Positions 1 to 8,303 of a stretch of DNA of 61,138 nucleotides are shown here, piece after piece (the stretch's first letter is position 1; the number at the start of each line of letters is the position of its first letter). Below the pieces are notes generated by a model that had not been told where the DNA came from, ran no database searches, and saw only the letters and a program-made list of their open reading frames with translations. Origin of the DNA: Intestinibacter bartlettii (lineage in GTDB: Bacteria; Bacillota; Clostridia; Peptostreptococcales; Peptostreptococcaceae); the NCBI RefSeq assembly GCF_018917435.1, contig NZ_JAHLOQ010000020.1:1-61138 (forward strand), in the 5' to 3' direction. The position numbers and the translations under genes are program-made.

Positions 1-114
1 ATAATTTTAGATGCCAATGGAATTTAAAAAAGCTGACTCCTGTTCAATTCAGAAATCAGCTTTTAATGGCGGCTTAGCCACCCTTTTTTTCTAGTGTCCT
101 TGACAAAGGGTCCA
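1..114 (+). mobile_element. Right end of an IS3-family (IS150-type) insertion sequence, cut by the window edge
   Basis: The first bases encode the C-terminus of a transposase. About 20 bp past its stop comes TGTCCTTGACAAAGGGTCCA (95-114), which ends in CA as IS3-family right ends do; its complement would be a TGGACCC...-type left end. The remainder of the element lies outside the window, so family subgroup and completeness cannot be checked. The end coordinate is inferred from the terminal CA; there is no second copy to align. Confidence 0.6.
3..77 (+). CDS. IS3-family transposase, C-terminal fragment
   Basis: An open frame enters from the left edge and stops at TAG 75-77, giving 24 residues that end in KKLTPVQFRNQLLMAA. 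The pattern 'N-L-K-x-L/M-T-P-V-x-[FY]-R-N-Q-L-L' is the usual tail of IS150-type IS3 transposases (OrfB, DDE integrase core), where it follows the third catalytic residue. The catalytic domain is outside the window. The call rests on this tail and on the inverted-repeat-like sequence just downstream. Confidence 0.6.
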   Translation, partial: NFRCQWNLKKLTPVQFRNQLLMAA

Positions 115-429
115 CTTTACTTCTTTCATATTAGCACCTTTCCTATTTATTAATATATATTTCACATAAATATTTGACTTGCAAAATACCTATTAAAATT
201 CATTATATATTATTATTAATAAAAAAACATTATATATTACATAAGATTTTTTATAATTTTCAATATACTTTATATTTAATAAAAATATATAATACCCGTG
301 TTAATTGAATATGTACTTTTTAATGTAATTTTTTATGATTATAAATAAAATTTAATACAAATGAGTACTTATTTAATTAAAAGAATATTATACTTTTAAT
401 ATATCAATTATTAATAGGAGGGATGTGTT
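115..429. other. AT-rich spacer after the IS end; no gene seen
   Basis: About 315 bases, nearly all A and T, with short repeats of CATTATATATTA around 200-235. No frame of useful length, tRNA or GC-rich hairpin is visible. It holds the promoter region of the CPBP gene, whose site AGGAGGG (416-422) sits at its right end; I could not pick one convincing -35/-10 pair. Confidence 0.5.
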
Positions 430-1290
430 TTGTTTCTTAGAAAAGAGGACTTTAATGAAGTAAAAATTATTTCTTGCATTTTAGTCTATTTGCTAATGAA
501 CTTTGGAATAATTTTAGCAATATCATTCGTAGACAGGAGCTTTTTAAACAATAATTCTAATATTATTCAATTAATTATAGATTGTTTATTTATTATATAT
601 TTATTTTTTAAGTTTGGTATAAACTTAAGGAATGTAAGCAATTTAATTCATGATTTCCTGCAAAAAATAAATATAAAAGAAATTATTAATGTTGTTTTTA
701 CTCAAATACTTATATCTTTAGGTACTACTTTATTAATACTTGCTATTATGTGTGTTATAGATTTAGATAGTGCAAATGCTCTTAATAACTCAAGTGATGA
801 TCTTTTTACAAATACTCTAGTGTCATTTATTTTAACTGTAATAACTGCTCCTATACTTGAAGAGCTTCTTTTTAGAGTTGTATTTTTTAAGAGATTATCT
901 AGGATTTTTGATGTATACATAGGTATGATAGTTTCATCAATAATTTTCGGTATGTTGCATGTTGAGTTGGCTGTTGTAGGAGCTATAATTTTTGGAATTG
1001 CAAACTGTATTTTATATTTAAAATATAGAAATATATTGATACCTATGACTGTGCATTTTCTCAATAACTTCCTTGTGAGTATACCTTCATTATTATCTAG
1101 TCCAGATTCTTTATCAAATACAGAATCAGAATTATTGACTAAAAATGATGCATATTCGTATTTAGTATTAGGTGGCATTACTCTTATAATAGGATTAATT
1201 TTATTTATTAAATTTATTATAAAAAACCGTCAATATATTGAAAAAGACGCCTTTGATATGAAAACTTATAAATTCGATAGTCTATTATAA
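430..1290 (+). CDS. CPBP-family intramembrane metalloprotease (CAAX protease-like)
   Basis: A 286-residue polytopic membrane protein with about seven to eight hydrophobic segments. All three CPBP (Abi/Rce1-like) motifs are present: EExxxR as E144-E145-R149 within PILEELLFR, FxxxH as F173-H177, and HxxxN as H209-N213. In this family the Glu and His residues hold the catalytic metal within the membrane. Bacterial members cleave or process membrane substrates, and some give immunity to bacteriocins; the substrate here is unknown. Translation most likely begins at TTG 430, because AGGAGGG at 416-422 is well spaced for it; the nearer ATG at 423 is out of frame and quickly stops. It is a single-gene unit read on the plus strand and ends at a strong terminator. 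Confidence 0.85.
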   Translation: MFLRKEDFNEVKIISCILVYLLMNFGIILAISFVDRSFLNNNSNIIQLIIDCLFIIYLFFKFGINLRNVSNLIHDFLQKINIKEIINVVFTQILISLGTTLLILAIMCVIDLDSANALNNSSDDLFTNTLVSFILTVITAPILEELLFRVVFFKRLSRIFDVYIGMIVSSIIFGMLHVELAVVGAIIFGIANCILYLKYRNILIPMTVHFLNNFLVSIPSLLSSPDSLSNTESELLTKNDAYSYLVLGGITLIIGLILFIKFIIKNRQYIEKDAFDMKTYKFDSLL

Positions 1291-1305
1291 ATCATTAAAT
1301 TAATA

Positions 1306-1351
1306 AAACCGTATCTTCTAATCACCCTTTAGTGAATTAAAGATACGGTTT
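1306..1351. terminator. Bidirectional terminator between CPBP gene and pseudokinase gene
   Basis: Perfect 12-bp stem AAACCGTATCTT (1306-1317) with AAGATACGGTTT (1340-1351). The loop contains a second small inverted repeat, TCAC...GTGA. T-rich sequence follows on both strands, so it can serve both convergent genes. Confidence 0.8.
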
Positions 1352-1396
1352 ATATTTACGTAAAGTTTTATAAAACAAAATATACTATCCAAAGTT

Positions 1397-2836
1397 TTAA
1401 ACTTTCCTTATAGCCCACTTTGTTTTTGTAATACTTTTATTTTCTGGATAAAAATCAACATTTACACCATCCATAATCACAAGAACTTTGCCTGGTGGAA
1501 TTGTACTTCTACTATTTCCTTTCGTCGCAACCCATTCGTGATTAGATATATTTTTTAATCCTAATACGTTTTTATTTTTAGTATTTTGAACTACTTTACC
1601 AATTAATTGAGTTGATTTTACCTCTTCATATCCAACTATGCTATTTATAATTTCTGTTCCCGCAACTAAATCTAAAATTTCATCATCATTCGCACCACTT
1701 GCATATGAATATGTTATACATAGTTGAAATTTTACAAAAGGTTTTTTGATTGGTTTTTGGGCTTTGTCTTTATCTATGATTATTATCTTTTGCTTTTCTT
1801 CAAACCCTTTATTTGTATCTGTTATTACAACTTTTTGCTTTGATACTTCCTTTTCATTTTTATCTTGATTTTGATTGTAAGATGGTTGTTTTACATTATT
1901 AATAGATTCTCTATTGTCTTTGTTTGAATCTAATACATTTTTAAATTCATTTAATCTATCTATAAATATTTTTTCCCCAACGCGAGATTCTGGATTGTTT
2001 ATTCCATCCACAAAACTTTGTTCAAATATAATTTTTATATCATCTGAATAAAATTCATTCCAAGACTTTGTTAAATCTGAATGTACACCATAAACAGGTC
2101 TATTACTTCTATCTTTATAACTATAAATAAAAATAGGCTCTTCATAATTTTTTAGTTCGTCTTCTTTAGTATAACAAACTGTATCCAAAGCTTTGCTACC
2201 TTCAAATGGATCTGCTTTAAATAAAACTTCAAATACTAAAAATGCCATGCTGTGTTTATCTGTATTGATATTAGGTTTAGATTGATTTGTTAGAATTTCA
2301 GGGGCACAAGTTTTTTCGTAATTAATACTACACTCATCATTATCCTGAGATACTAACTTTTCCGTATTTTTTAATTTACACTTTTTATCATGAGTTATTA
2401 TTATATCTTTTGCTGTTATTCCATTAAAACAATATCCTAAATTATGTACACTTTCAAATAACTTACATAGTTGTATGCACATATCTATACTCTCATCAAA
2501 GCTATCAAATTTAGATTTTCCAGAAATATAGTTTTCTAGTATTTCACCATCTATGCCTATTAATTGTTCGATGTCTTTACTTTCCTGTTTTTCAAATGTA
2601 AATTCATCTAAATCCATTCCCCATTGTCGCTGTTGCTTCAATTCTTCCACTTTTCTATTTTTTTGCTCTTGCACAATTTCTTCTAGTGATACTTCCTTTT
2701 TCAGTTCGACTTTTGGTTCTTCTTGCTCTTTTTCTTCATTTTTATTTAGGTATAAATAATCATCTATTATCTCACAATCATCTAGTCCATCAGCAAGGTT
2801 GTCATTTCCTAAATTATTTGTATCTTTTCTATTCAT
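1397..2836 (-). CDS. Pseudokinase (kinase-fold protein) with possible C-terminal FHA-like domain
   Basis: About 479 residues. Acidic, coiled N-terminal part (1-90); protein-kinase-like core (about 90-300); Gln/Asn/Lys-rich linker; beta-rich C-terminal domain (about 365-479). The C-lobe landmarks are clear: CAPEIL matches the APE motif and DKHSMAFLVFEVLF matches the helix-F block (DxxSLGVLLYELL). The catalytic loop reads FNGITAKDIII, so the HRD Asp and following Lys are missing; the DFG site reads NTE; no glycine loop or VAIK lysine is seen. It therefore looks catalytically dead. The last domain has an FHA-like rhythm (LKNIS...IPPGK...MDGVNVDF), which is inference. ATG 2836 was chosen because AGGAGG lies 8 nt upstream; GTG 2845 overlaps that site. 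It follows the PP2C gene after about 40 bp. I recognise the fold, not a named family member; COG4248/TerY-P-type kinases are the nearest idea. Confidence 0.6.
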   Translation of the reverse strand: MNRKDTNNLGNDNLADGLDDCEIIDDYLYLNKNEEKEQEEPKVELKKEVSLEEIVQEQKNRKVEELKQQRQWGMDLDEFTFEKQESKDIEQLIGIDGEILENYISGKSKFDSFDESIDMCIQLCKLFESVHNLGYCFNGITAKDIIITHDKKCKLKNTEKLVSQDNDECSINYEKTCAPEILTNQSKPNINTDKHSMAFLVFEVLFKADPFEGSKALDTVCYTKEDELKNYEEPIFIYSYKDRSNRPVYGVHSDLTKSWNEFYSDDIKIIFEQSFVDGINNPESRVGEKIFIDRLNEFKNVLDSNKDNRESINNVKQPSYNQNQDKNEKEVSKQKVVITDTNKGFEEKQKIIIIDKDKAQKPIKKPFVKFQLCITYSYASGANDDEILDLVAGTEIINSIVGYEEVKSTQLIGKVVQNTKNKNVLGLKNISNHEWVATKGNSRSTIPPGKVLVIMDGVNVDFYPENKSITKTKWAIRKV

Positions 2837-2878
2837 CTGCTCCACCTCCTACCTCTTAATTAATTTTCTCCCACAAAA

Positions 2879-4153
2879 TTAATTATTTAAATTATTTTGA
2901 AGTTGTCTTTTTTCTTCTTCCTTGATTCTCATATTTTCTTCTTCTAATTTTTTATCTTCAAGATTTTTATTTTGCTCATCTTCTTTTTCTTGTTCTATAA
3001 TTTCATATTTCATAAGAAGTGAATCTAGTTCTATTTTTCTATTATTAATATTTTCTTCTTCCTGGCATAGTTGGTCTAACTGTTCTTGTAACTGCTTAAG
3101 TTGTTCTTCTAATTTTTGTTTTCTTTCCCCTAAGTCTGCATTGTACTCTTCTAAGTCTTTCTTTTCTTTATTTATGCTGTCTATCTTTTTTCTGTTTGCA
3201 TTTCTCTCATTTATAATTTGTTGACCTTTAAACTCAAAGTCTTCAATCTTTTGCTTAGAAGTATTTATTTCCTCATCTATCTGTTGTATTTTTGCTTTAT
3301 CTTCGAGTTTTCTTGCAACTTCTTCATAGCTCTCTCTATTAAATATTATTGAAATGGACATATCATCTTGGTTACTTTCTCTAGATCTTTGTTCAAATAA
3401 TTTTCCTAACTTTTCTTCCATCTCAATTTTGTCGTCTATAGTATTAAGATTTCCTAACTCCTTAGCTATAGCATTATTATAGTTTAAAAAATCTTCATCA
3501 TTAGTAAATGATTTTGCAAGACCCTCTGTTGATATCATTATTGCAAAAGGCATTTCATCCAAAAAGCATGTAGAAAATTTATTAAATGAATTTGGATTGC
3601 TTAATAATGTTTTTTCATTTTCTATATTATTTCTTTCTAGTATTGGAGTTTCTACTTTTCCATGTTTGTCTATTACAACAAAACTTCCGTCTCCAATTAA
3701 AAAGCCAAAGTTACACATTTTGCTCATAACACCAGCTAACAAAGTTGTACCATAAATATCGTATATTTCTTCTTTATTAAAATCACCATCTAAATATTTT
3801 TCTATTTCTTCTTGGGTTATTGGATTTCTCTCCAAATCTTCTTTTATTTTTAGATGCCATTTTGTTATTGTCATCTTTATAATTCGATTTATTAAATATT
3901 CTCTATCTGCCTCATAAGCTTCTACAAACCTATTGTAATCATTCATATACTCATAAATACTATCTTTCGCTGATTCTGCTGCAAATTGTGACCCCCTAGC
4001 ACTTCTAAAATATTTTTTAGAACTGTATCCGTCTGCAACAGCCGCCATAACATAGTCTTTTCGATCCAAATCTAACTCTGCATAATCCTGACATTCTGCA
4101 TTATTATCTATGTGAAATTGTCCTGTTGTCACTGCACTTATTCCATTTAACAA
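2879..4153 (-). CDS. PP2C-family (PPM) serine/threonine phosphatase with C-terminal coiled coil
   Basis: The N-terminal ~280 residues fit a PPM phosphatase: ECQDYAEL (degenerate motif 1), VAADGY-type metal site VADGYSS with following S-x2-G-x-Q-F-A helix, a GDGSF strand, ISTEGL, and the final metal Asp pair in QDDMSISIIF. The key acidic residues are kept, so it is probably active. A long charged coiled coil (about residues 285-424, rich in Glu/Lys/Gln) follows and is unusual for the family; it may dock partners. Start: TTG 4153 has GGGAGGT about 8 nt upstream, whereas GTG 4162 touches the ribosome site and is unlikely. It lies directly before the pseudokinase gene, so the two are probably cotranscribed. 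The pairing suggests that the phosphatase acts on phosphoproteins read by the kinase-fold partner; the substrate is unknown. Confidence 0.75.
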   Translation of the reverse strand: MLNGISAVTTGQFHIDNNAECQDYAELDLDRKDYVMAAVADGYSSKKYFRSARGSQFAAESAKDSIYEYMNDYNRFVEAYEADREYLINRIIKMTITKWHLKIKEDLERNPITQEEIEKYLDGDFNKEEIYDIYGTTLLAGVMSKMCNFGFLIGDGSFVVIDKHGKVETPILERNNIENEKTLLSNPNSFNKFSTCFLDEMPFAIMISTEGLAKSFTNDEDFLNYNNAIAKELGNLNTIDDKIEMEEKLGKLFEQRSRESNQDDMSISIIFNRESYEEVARKLEDKAKIQQIDEEINTSKQKIEDFEFKGQQIINERNANRKKIDSINKEKKDLEEYNADLGERKQKLEEQLKQLQEQLDQLCQEEENINNRKIELDSLLMKYEIIEQEKEDEQNKNLEDKKLEEENMRIKEEEKRQLQNNLNN

Positions 4154-4313
4154 TTTGCTCACCTCCCAAACTACATACGATTCTCATAAAGTAAAATTTA
4201 AATATACACCAGTAACTTTGATTACTTATTTCGTCCATATTTTACATCATCTTCTATATGTAAATCATACTTTAAAATATTTCTATTATCAATATATATT
4301 TATATGCTAAAAA

Positions 4314-4346
4314 AATAAGCCCAACTAATTATAAGTTGAGCTTATT
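4314..4346 (-). terminator. Terminator after the HHH membrane protein gene
   Basis: Stem AATAAGCCCAACT (4314-4326) with AAGTTGAGCTTATT (4333-4346), one internal mismatch. On the minus strand it runs into a stretch of eight T. It separates the HHH gene from the PP2C-pseudokinase pair, which therefore must have its own promoter in 4163-4310; I found no clear -35/-10 pair there. Confidence 0.75.
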
Positions 4347-4390
4347 TCTTTAGATTTTATATTAAAATTCTATTATTATAAGTAATATAT

Positions 4391-5197
4391 TTACTTTCTT
4401 AAATCAATCTTTTTATCTTTTACTGTAGCCTTTTCTCTTATTTGACTTGCATATTGTGACTCAATATGTAGCATATCCATAAATTCTTGCACTGAGTTGA
4501 ATCCTCCTAGCATTTCTCTAAGCGAAATGGCTCTGTTTGCAATTTGTTCATCTACACCTGGCAAACTTAATAACTCATCTATTGAACAGAAATTTATATT
4601 TATACTACCGTCACTTGTATATTCATTTTCTTTATCATCCATGTTATAAGGTTCATAACTATTCTCAAAAGTATTTTCATCATTTGTCATAGGTTCGCCG
4701 TTATATTCACCAAATGCATTATCATTAGGTTTAGATGAAACTGTATCATAATCTCTATACTCTATGTTTGAATGATAAGTACTATCTAGATGAGTGTCAT
4801 TTCCACTACCTTTTATATAATCTTTTCCTTTGTAATGTTTTCTTACATTTTCTCTCATCTCTTCTAAATCTTTATCTTCTATTCCATTAGTAAGTATATA
4901 GTCTCTTCTTACAAGGTATTCTCTTCTTACTAAAAATGAGTGAATAAGGCCTACTAATAAACTCAACATCCATACTAAAACTGCTACATTTGATATAGCA
5001 TCTTCTGTATATGTTACTATAATAAATAAAGATATTATTCCTATTAATAGATATAACACTCCTGTTACTTTCCATTTAGTAGTTCTTGTTTTTGTCCCTA
5101 TATATATAAATGACGCAAATGAAAATCCCATACATGAAAGTATAATCCACCATGAATTAATAATTTCCCACATTAAACCACGTCTTGTAATTGACAT
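4391..5197 (-). CDS. Membrane protein with C-terminal helix-hairpin-helix domain
   Basis: A 268-residue protein. Three membrane segments (about 10-32, 40-62, 66-90) are followed by a basic turn with RREYLVRRDY, an acidic low-complexity linker (about 125-190) and a C-terminal helix-hairpin-helix unit: NINFCSIDELLSLPGVDEQ then ANRAISLREMLGGFNSVQEF (about 195-245). The 'N-x-A/S-x2-E-L-x2-L-P-G-V' pattern is that of ComEA/GspK-type HHH modules. These can bind DNA, but the membrane setting here makes a protein-interaction role possible. ATG 5197 has AAGGTG upstream. Next to a kinase-fold gene it recalls COG4248, where kinase and HHH are fused in one protein; here they are separate genes. Function unknown. 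Confidence 0.6.
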   Translation of the reverse strand: MSITRRGLMWEIINSWWIILSCMGFSFASFIYIGTKTRTTKWKVTGVLYLLIGIISLFIIVTYTEDAISNVAVLVWMLSLLVGLIHSFLVRREYLVRRDYILTNGIEDKDLEEMRENVRKHYKGKDYIKGSGNDTHLDSTYHSNIEYRDYDTVSSKPNDNAFGEYNGEPMTNDENTFENSYEPYNMDDKENEYTSDGSININFCSIDELLSLPGVDEQIANRAISLREMLGGFNSVQEFMDMLHIESQYASQIREKATVKDKKIDLRK

Positions 5198-5321
5198 ATT
5201 TTCACCTTCTTTAATAATTATTTTTAATAAATATATATTTGTTATCTTAGTTTTATAACATAATTATATCATTTTAAATTAATTAATATGAAACTTTAAA
5301 ATATTTCTATTTACTCAGCTT

Positions 5322-6557
5322 TTACTGCGCTTGAGATTCCTCTTTTATTTGTCTATTTTCAATTTTATCTATAAGCCATTGACCTGATTCTTGTACAACT
5401 ATGAATTCCATATATTCTTTTCTATTTTTAGTTGTTTCACCCTCTGTTATATTATATTGAAGAGTTATTCCAACTTTGTACTTACCGTTTTCAGCTTTCA
5501 TGCTATCTTTAGTATAGTTTATAATATTTATTTTTTTATTATTTTGTAAGTCTTGTGGTAATGTTTGAGTCAATTCATTATATAACTCACCTGTTTGAGT
5601 TATATAATCTTTAATAGAAGATATATCTCCTGAATTTACCGCTTGTGCATAGTTATTTAAATATCCTGCTACTACTGCATCAACAGCATTATTTGAGTCT
5701 GAGTCTTCTCCATCAGCTTTTTCAACTATCAAGTTAATATTATATAATTCTTCTCTATTATATAATATTCTAAGAGTTGTAGAACCTTCCTCTTTTCCTG
5801 ATATTTTGCAAGTGTCTTGATTTCCAGAAATATTAGCTAAACTTGTATCATCAATAGAGTAAGATAATTTACCATTATCTGCGTTATTACCTTTTAAGAT
5901 TACTCTCATCTCCGCATCCTTACCTATTTTAACAACATAGCCACTACCTTGTTTCTCCATATTTATTGCTTCAATTTTATCTATTCCAATAATATTTTCT
6001 TCAGACTTATCTCCATCAAGATCATCAAATCCAATATTTATACTGTCTATTTTATTTCCACCATAATATACATGAATTGTAGTGTTTCCTTTGCTTAGTC
6101 CTATTAATTCACATTGGTTATAGTCTAATTTTCTATACATACATATACTTGAATCATCTAAAGCATATGATACTTTTCTCTCATCTATTTTACCTGATTT
6201 ACTACCTTCTAATGTGATAGTTAATTGAACATCTTTTCCTTCATCAAACATATATGTTCCGTCTTGTAATTCATATTTTTCACTAAACTCAAAATCTGTT
6301 ACCATTACTTCTCCTGGGTCTGATAATTTTCTATGTATAAAAAAGCCTGCTACTGCTAATATTGGTATTAATATTAATAAAAGCCATAAAAATTTCTTTT
6401 TGCTCCCTTTTTTATTTTCTTGAAAATCTTCATATTCTTCATTAGCTAAATCTTCAGCTTCTATATTTTCATCTTCAAGCTCTATATCTTGCTCTATTTT
6501 TTCATCTTGATTTAATTCATATTCAGTATTATTATCATCTTTTTTTATTCCCGCCAT
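5322..6557 (-). CDS. Single-pass membrane protein with two Ig-like (BIG2-type) repeats and NTF2-like C-terminus
   Basis: 411 residues. A very acidic cytoplasmic N-terminus (1-50) leads to a KKKFLWLLLILIPILAVAGF membrane helix (about 53-75) and then an extracellular part. Two repeats of about 95 residues share the plan 'V-x-Y-x-L-D-D-S-x ... C-x-L-x-G-x-x-x-G-x-T-T-I' (SYALDDSSI / LIGLSKGNTTI and SYSIDDTSL / ISGKEEGSTTL), typical of BIG2-like Ig domains. The last ~110 residues (AVDAVVAGYLNNYAQAVNSG to the QESGQWLIDKI strand) resemble the NTF2-like end of TcaA/YvbJ envelope proteins. It is probably a cell-envelope sensor or scaffold. The HHH gene lies 124 bp downstream with no terminator between, so both may be one transcript. 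Confidence 0.6.
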   Translation of the reverse strand: MAGIKKDDNNTEYELNQDEKIEQDIELEDENIEAEDLANEEYEDFQENKKGSKKKFLWLLLILIPILAVAGFFIHRKLSDPGEVMVTDFEFSEKYELQDGTYMFDEGKDVQLTITLEGSKSGKIDERKVSYALDDSSICMYRKLDYNQCELIGLSKGNTTIHVYYGGNKIDSINIGFDDLDGDKSEENIIGIDKIEAINMEKQGSGYVVKIGKDAEMRVILKGNNADNGKLSYSIDDTSLANISGNQDTCKISGKEEGSTTLRILYNREELYNINLIVEKADGEDSDSNNAVDAVVAGYLNNYAQAVNSGDISSIKDYITQTGELYNELTQTLPQDLQNNKKINIINYTKDSMKAENGKYKVGITLQYNITEGETTKNRKEYMEFIVVQESGQWLIDKIENRQIKEESQAQ

Positions 6558-6687
6558 ATTATCATCTCACTCTCTATATATTATTTTTCTAATTTATATT
6601 ATTACATAAATAGATGTTTTTTTCTATATTTCCAAGACTGAAAGCTCAATATATGTCTAATATATCCGATATAAAATAGTATATAAT

Positions 6688-6717
6688 AATAGCCTGTATC
6701 TATAAATACAGGCTATT
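6688..6717. terminator. Terminator after the nik operon
   Basis: Perfect 12-bp stem AATAGCCTGTAT (6688-6699) with ATACAGGCTATT (6706-6717), six-base loop. It lies 8 bp past the stop of the last nik gene (minus strand), with a short T/A tail on either side. Confidence 0.8.
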
Positions 6718-6724
6718 ATTATAT

Positions 6725-7486
6725 CTATTTTATACTAAAAGGTATAACAGAATTTAAAAGTCTTTGTGCATATTCATTCTGTGCAAATGCTAACCTATCA
6801 CTTGAAATTTTTTCAACTATATTTCCTTGATATAAAAATAAAACTTCATCACATAAATTAGCAACTGCTTGTAAATCATGTGCTATAAATAAATATGTCA
6901 TATCTAACTCATTTTTTAAATCTTTTAAAAGATCTAAAACTTGTGCTTGTATCGATACATCTAATGCACTTATTGCCTCATCTAATACTAAAATTTTTGG
7001 ATTCGTAGCTATTGCTCTCGCTATACATACACGTTGTAACTGTCCTCCACTTAATTCATGAGGATATCTATCCACTAAATTTGCAGATAACCCGACCTTT
7101 TCAAGTAGTTCTACAACTACTTTATCTAGGTTTTCAGTTTTACGAAGTGCTATTAGAGGTTCCGCAACTACTTGTTTTATCGTGAATTTAGGATTTGCAG
7201 ACGATGTATAATCTTGAAATACTACAGTCATTTTACCTGGATTTTCCTTTATCCAAGATTTCACAGGTTTTCCTTCTATAGTAATTGTTCCTTCATTTGG
7301 TTTTTCAAGACCTAATATTAATCGACTCAGTGTACTTTTTCCACTACCACTCTCTCCAATTAGTCCTACACATTGTCCTTCCTCTATTTCAAAATCTATT
7401 CCTCTTAATACATGCAATTTATCTTTTTTAAAAAATCCTCCACCTATTTTAGAATAACTTTTATGTACGCCCTTAACTTCTATCAT
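6725..7486 (-). CDS. nikE: Nickel/peptide ABC transporter ATP-binding protein (NikE/DppF-like)
   Basis: 253 residues of an ABC ATPase: Walker A GESGSGKST, Q-loop VVFQDYTSS, signature LSGGQLQR, Walker B LVLDEAISALD and the switch His in FIAHDLQAV. Length and sequence fit the second ATPase of the nickel/peptide (DppF/OppF/NikE) group. It pairs with the NikD-like ATPase to drive import through the two permeases. It starts 2 bp after the nikD-like stop and is the last gene of the operon, directly followed by a terminator. Nickel rather than peptide is inferred from the binding protein in the same cluster. Confidence 0.75.
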   Translation of the reverse strand: MIEVKGVHKSYSKIGGGFFKKDKLHVLRGIDFEIEEGQCVGLIGESGSGKSTLSRLILGLEKPNEGTITIEGKPVKSWIKENPGKMTVVFQDYTSSANPKFTIKQVVAEPLIALRKTENLDKVVVELLEKVGLSANLVDRYPHELSGGQLQRVCIARAIATNPKILVLDEAISALDVSIQAQVLDLLKDLKNELDMTYLFIAHDLQAVANLCDEVLFLYQGNIVEKISSDRLAFAQNEYAQRLLNSVIPFSIK

Positions 7487-7487
7487 C

Positions 7488-8303
7488 TTACATTACCTCC
7501 TCTTTTTTCATAGATTGTATAAATGATTCTGTAAGATGAATACGAGTATCTATCAAGTACTTAGTATATTCATCACTAGGATTTCTAAATATTTTTTCTG
7601 CCGGACCACTTTCAACACAAATCCCATCTTTCATTACTAAAAGATCAGTTGCCAAATGTTGAACAACGCCTAAATCATGTGATATAAAAATAAGCGATGT
7701 TTTAGTAAGTTCTCTAAGTCTCACAAATTCTTCTACAACTTCTTTTTGATTTATTGAGTCTAATGCAGTAGTAGGTTCATCAGCAATGATTATATCTGGC
7801 TCCATTGCCAATGCTATAGCTATCATACATCTTTGTAACATTCCACCCGAAAGTTGATGTGGATATTTTAGAATAACTTGTTCTGGTTCTCTTATTAACA
7901 TTTTTTCTAAAGAGCTTATAGCTAATTCTTTAGATTGTTCCTTTGATAGCCCTAAATTTTCTACAAATGTTTCTATCATCTGGTAACCTATTGTATAAAG
8001 AGGGTCAAATGAAGTCATTGCATCTTGGGGTATCATACATATCCTTCTACCTCTTATTTTTCTCAACGTATTTCCCTTTAGACCAACTAATTCTTGTCCA
8101 TCAAATACAGCACTTCCTGTTATTTTAAGCCAAGGATTTGTAAGACCTAATATAGCTTTTACTGTCATAGATTTTCCACTACCACTTTCTCCAACTATTC
8201 CAAGGCAAGAATTCTTTTTTAATATGAAATTGTTATTTTCAACAATTATTTCTCCATTTTTTGAATCAGTTATAGTTAAATCTTTTACTTCTAGTAAATT
8301 CAT
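7488..8303 (-). CDS. nikD: Nickel/peptide ABC transporter ATP-binding protein (NikD/DppD-like)
   Basis: 271 residues. Walker A GESGSGKSM, Q-loop MIPQDAMTSFDP, signature LSGGMLQR, Walker B IIADEPTTALD, switch His FISHDLGVV. The 'PQDAMTSFDP' form and the signature are those of the first ATPase (DppD/NikD) in this family. The C-terminal ~40 residues lack the full cysteine-bearing oligopeptide extension, as in NikD. Start ATG 8303 overlaps the stop of the upstream permease by one base (TAATG), showing tight coupling. Confidence 0.75.
   Translation of the reverse strand: MNLLEVKDLTITDSKNGEIIVENNNFILKKNSCLGIVGESGSGKSMTVKAILGLTNPWLKITGSAVFDGQELVGLKGNTLRKIRGRRICMIPQDAMTSFDPLYTIGYQMIETFVENLGLSKEQSKELAISSLEKMLIREPEQVILKYPHQLSGGMLQRCMIAIALAMEPDIIIADEPTTALDSINQKEVVEEFVRLRELTKTSLIFISHDLGVVQHLATDLLVMKDGICVESGPAEKIFRNPSDEYTKYLIDTRIHLTESFIQSMKKEEVM

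Noticed and set aside
180-240. Possible CRISPR-like repeats of CATTATATATTA
   Set aside because: Only two close copies in AT-rich DNA, no regular spacing, no cas genes.
702-1178. 158-codon frame antisense to the CPBP gene
   Set aside because: It mirrors a well-supported gene with all three family motifs; no ribosome site and no recognisable protein.
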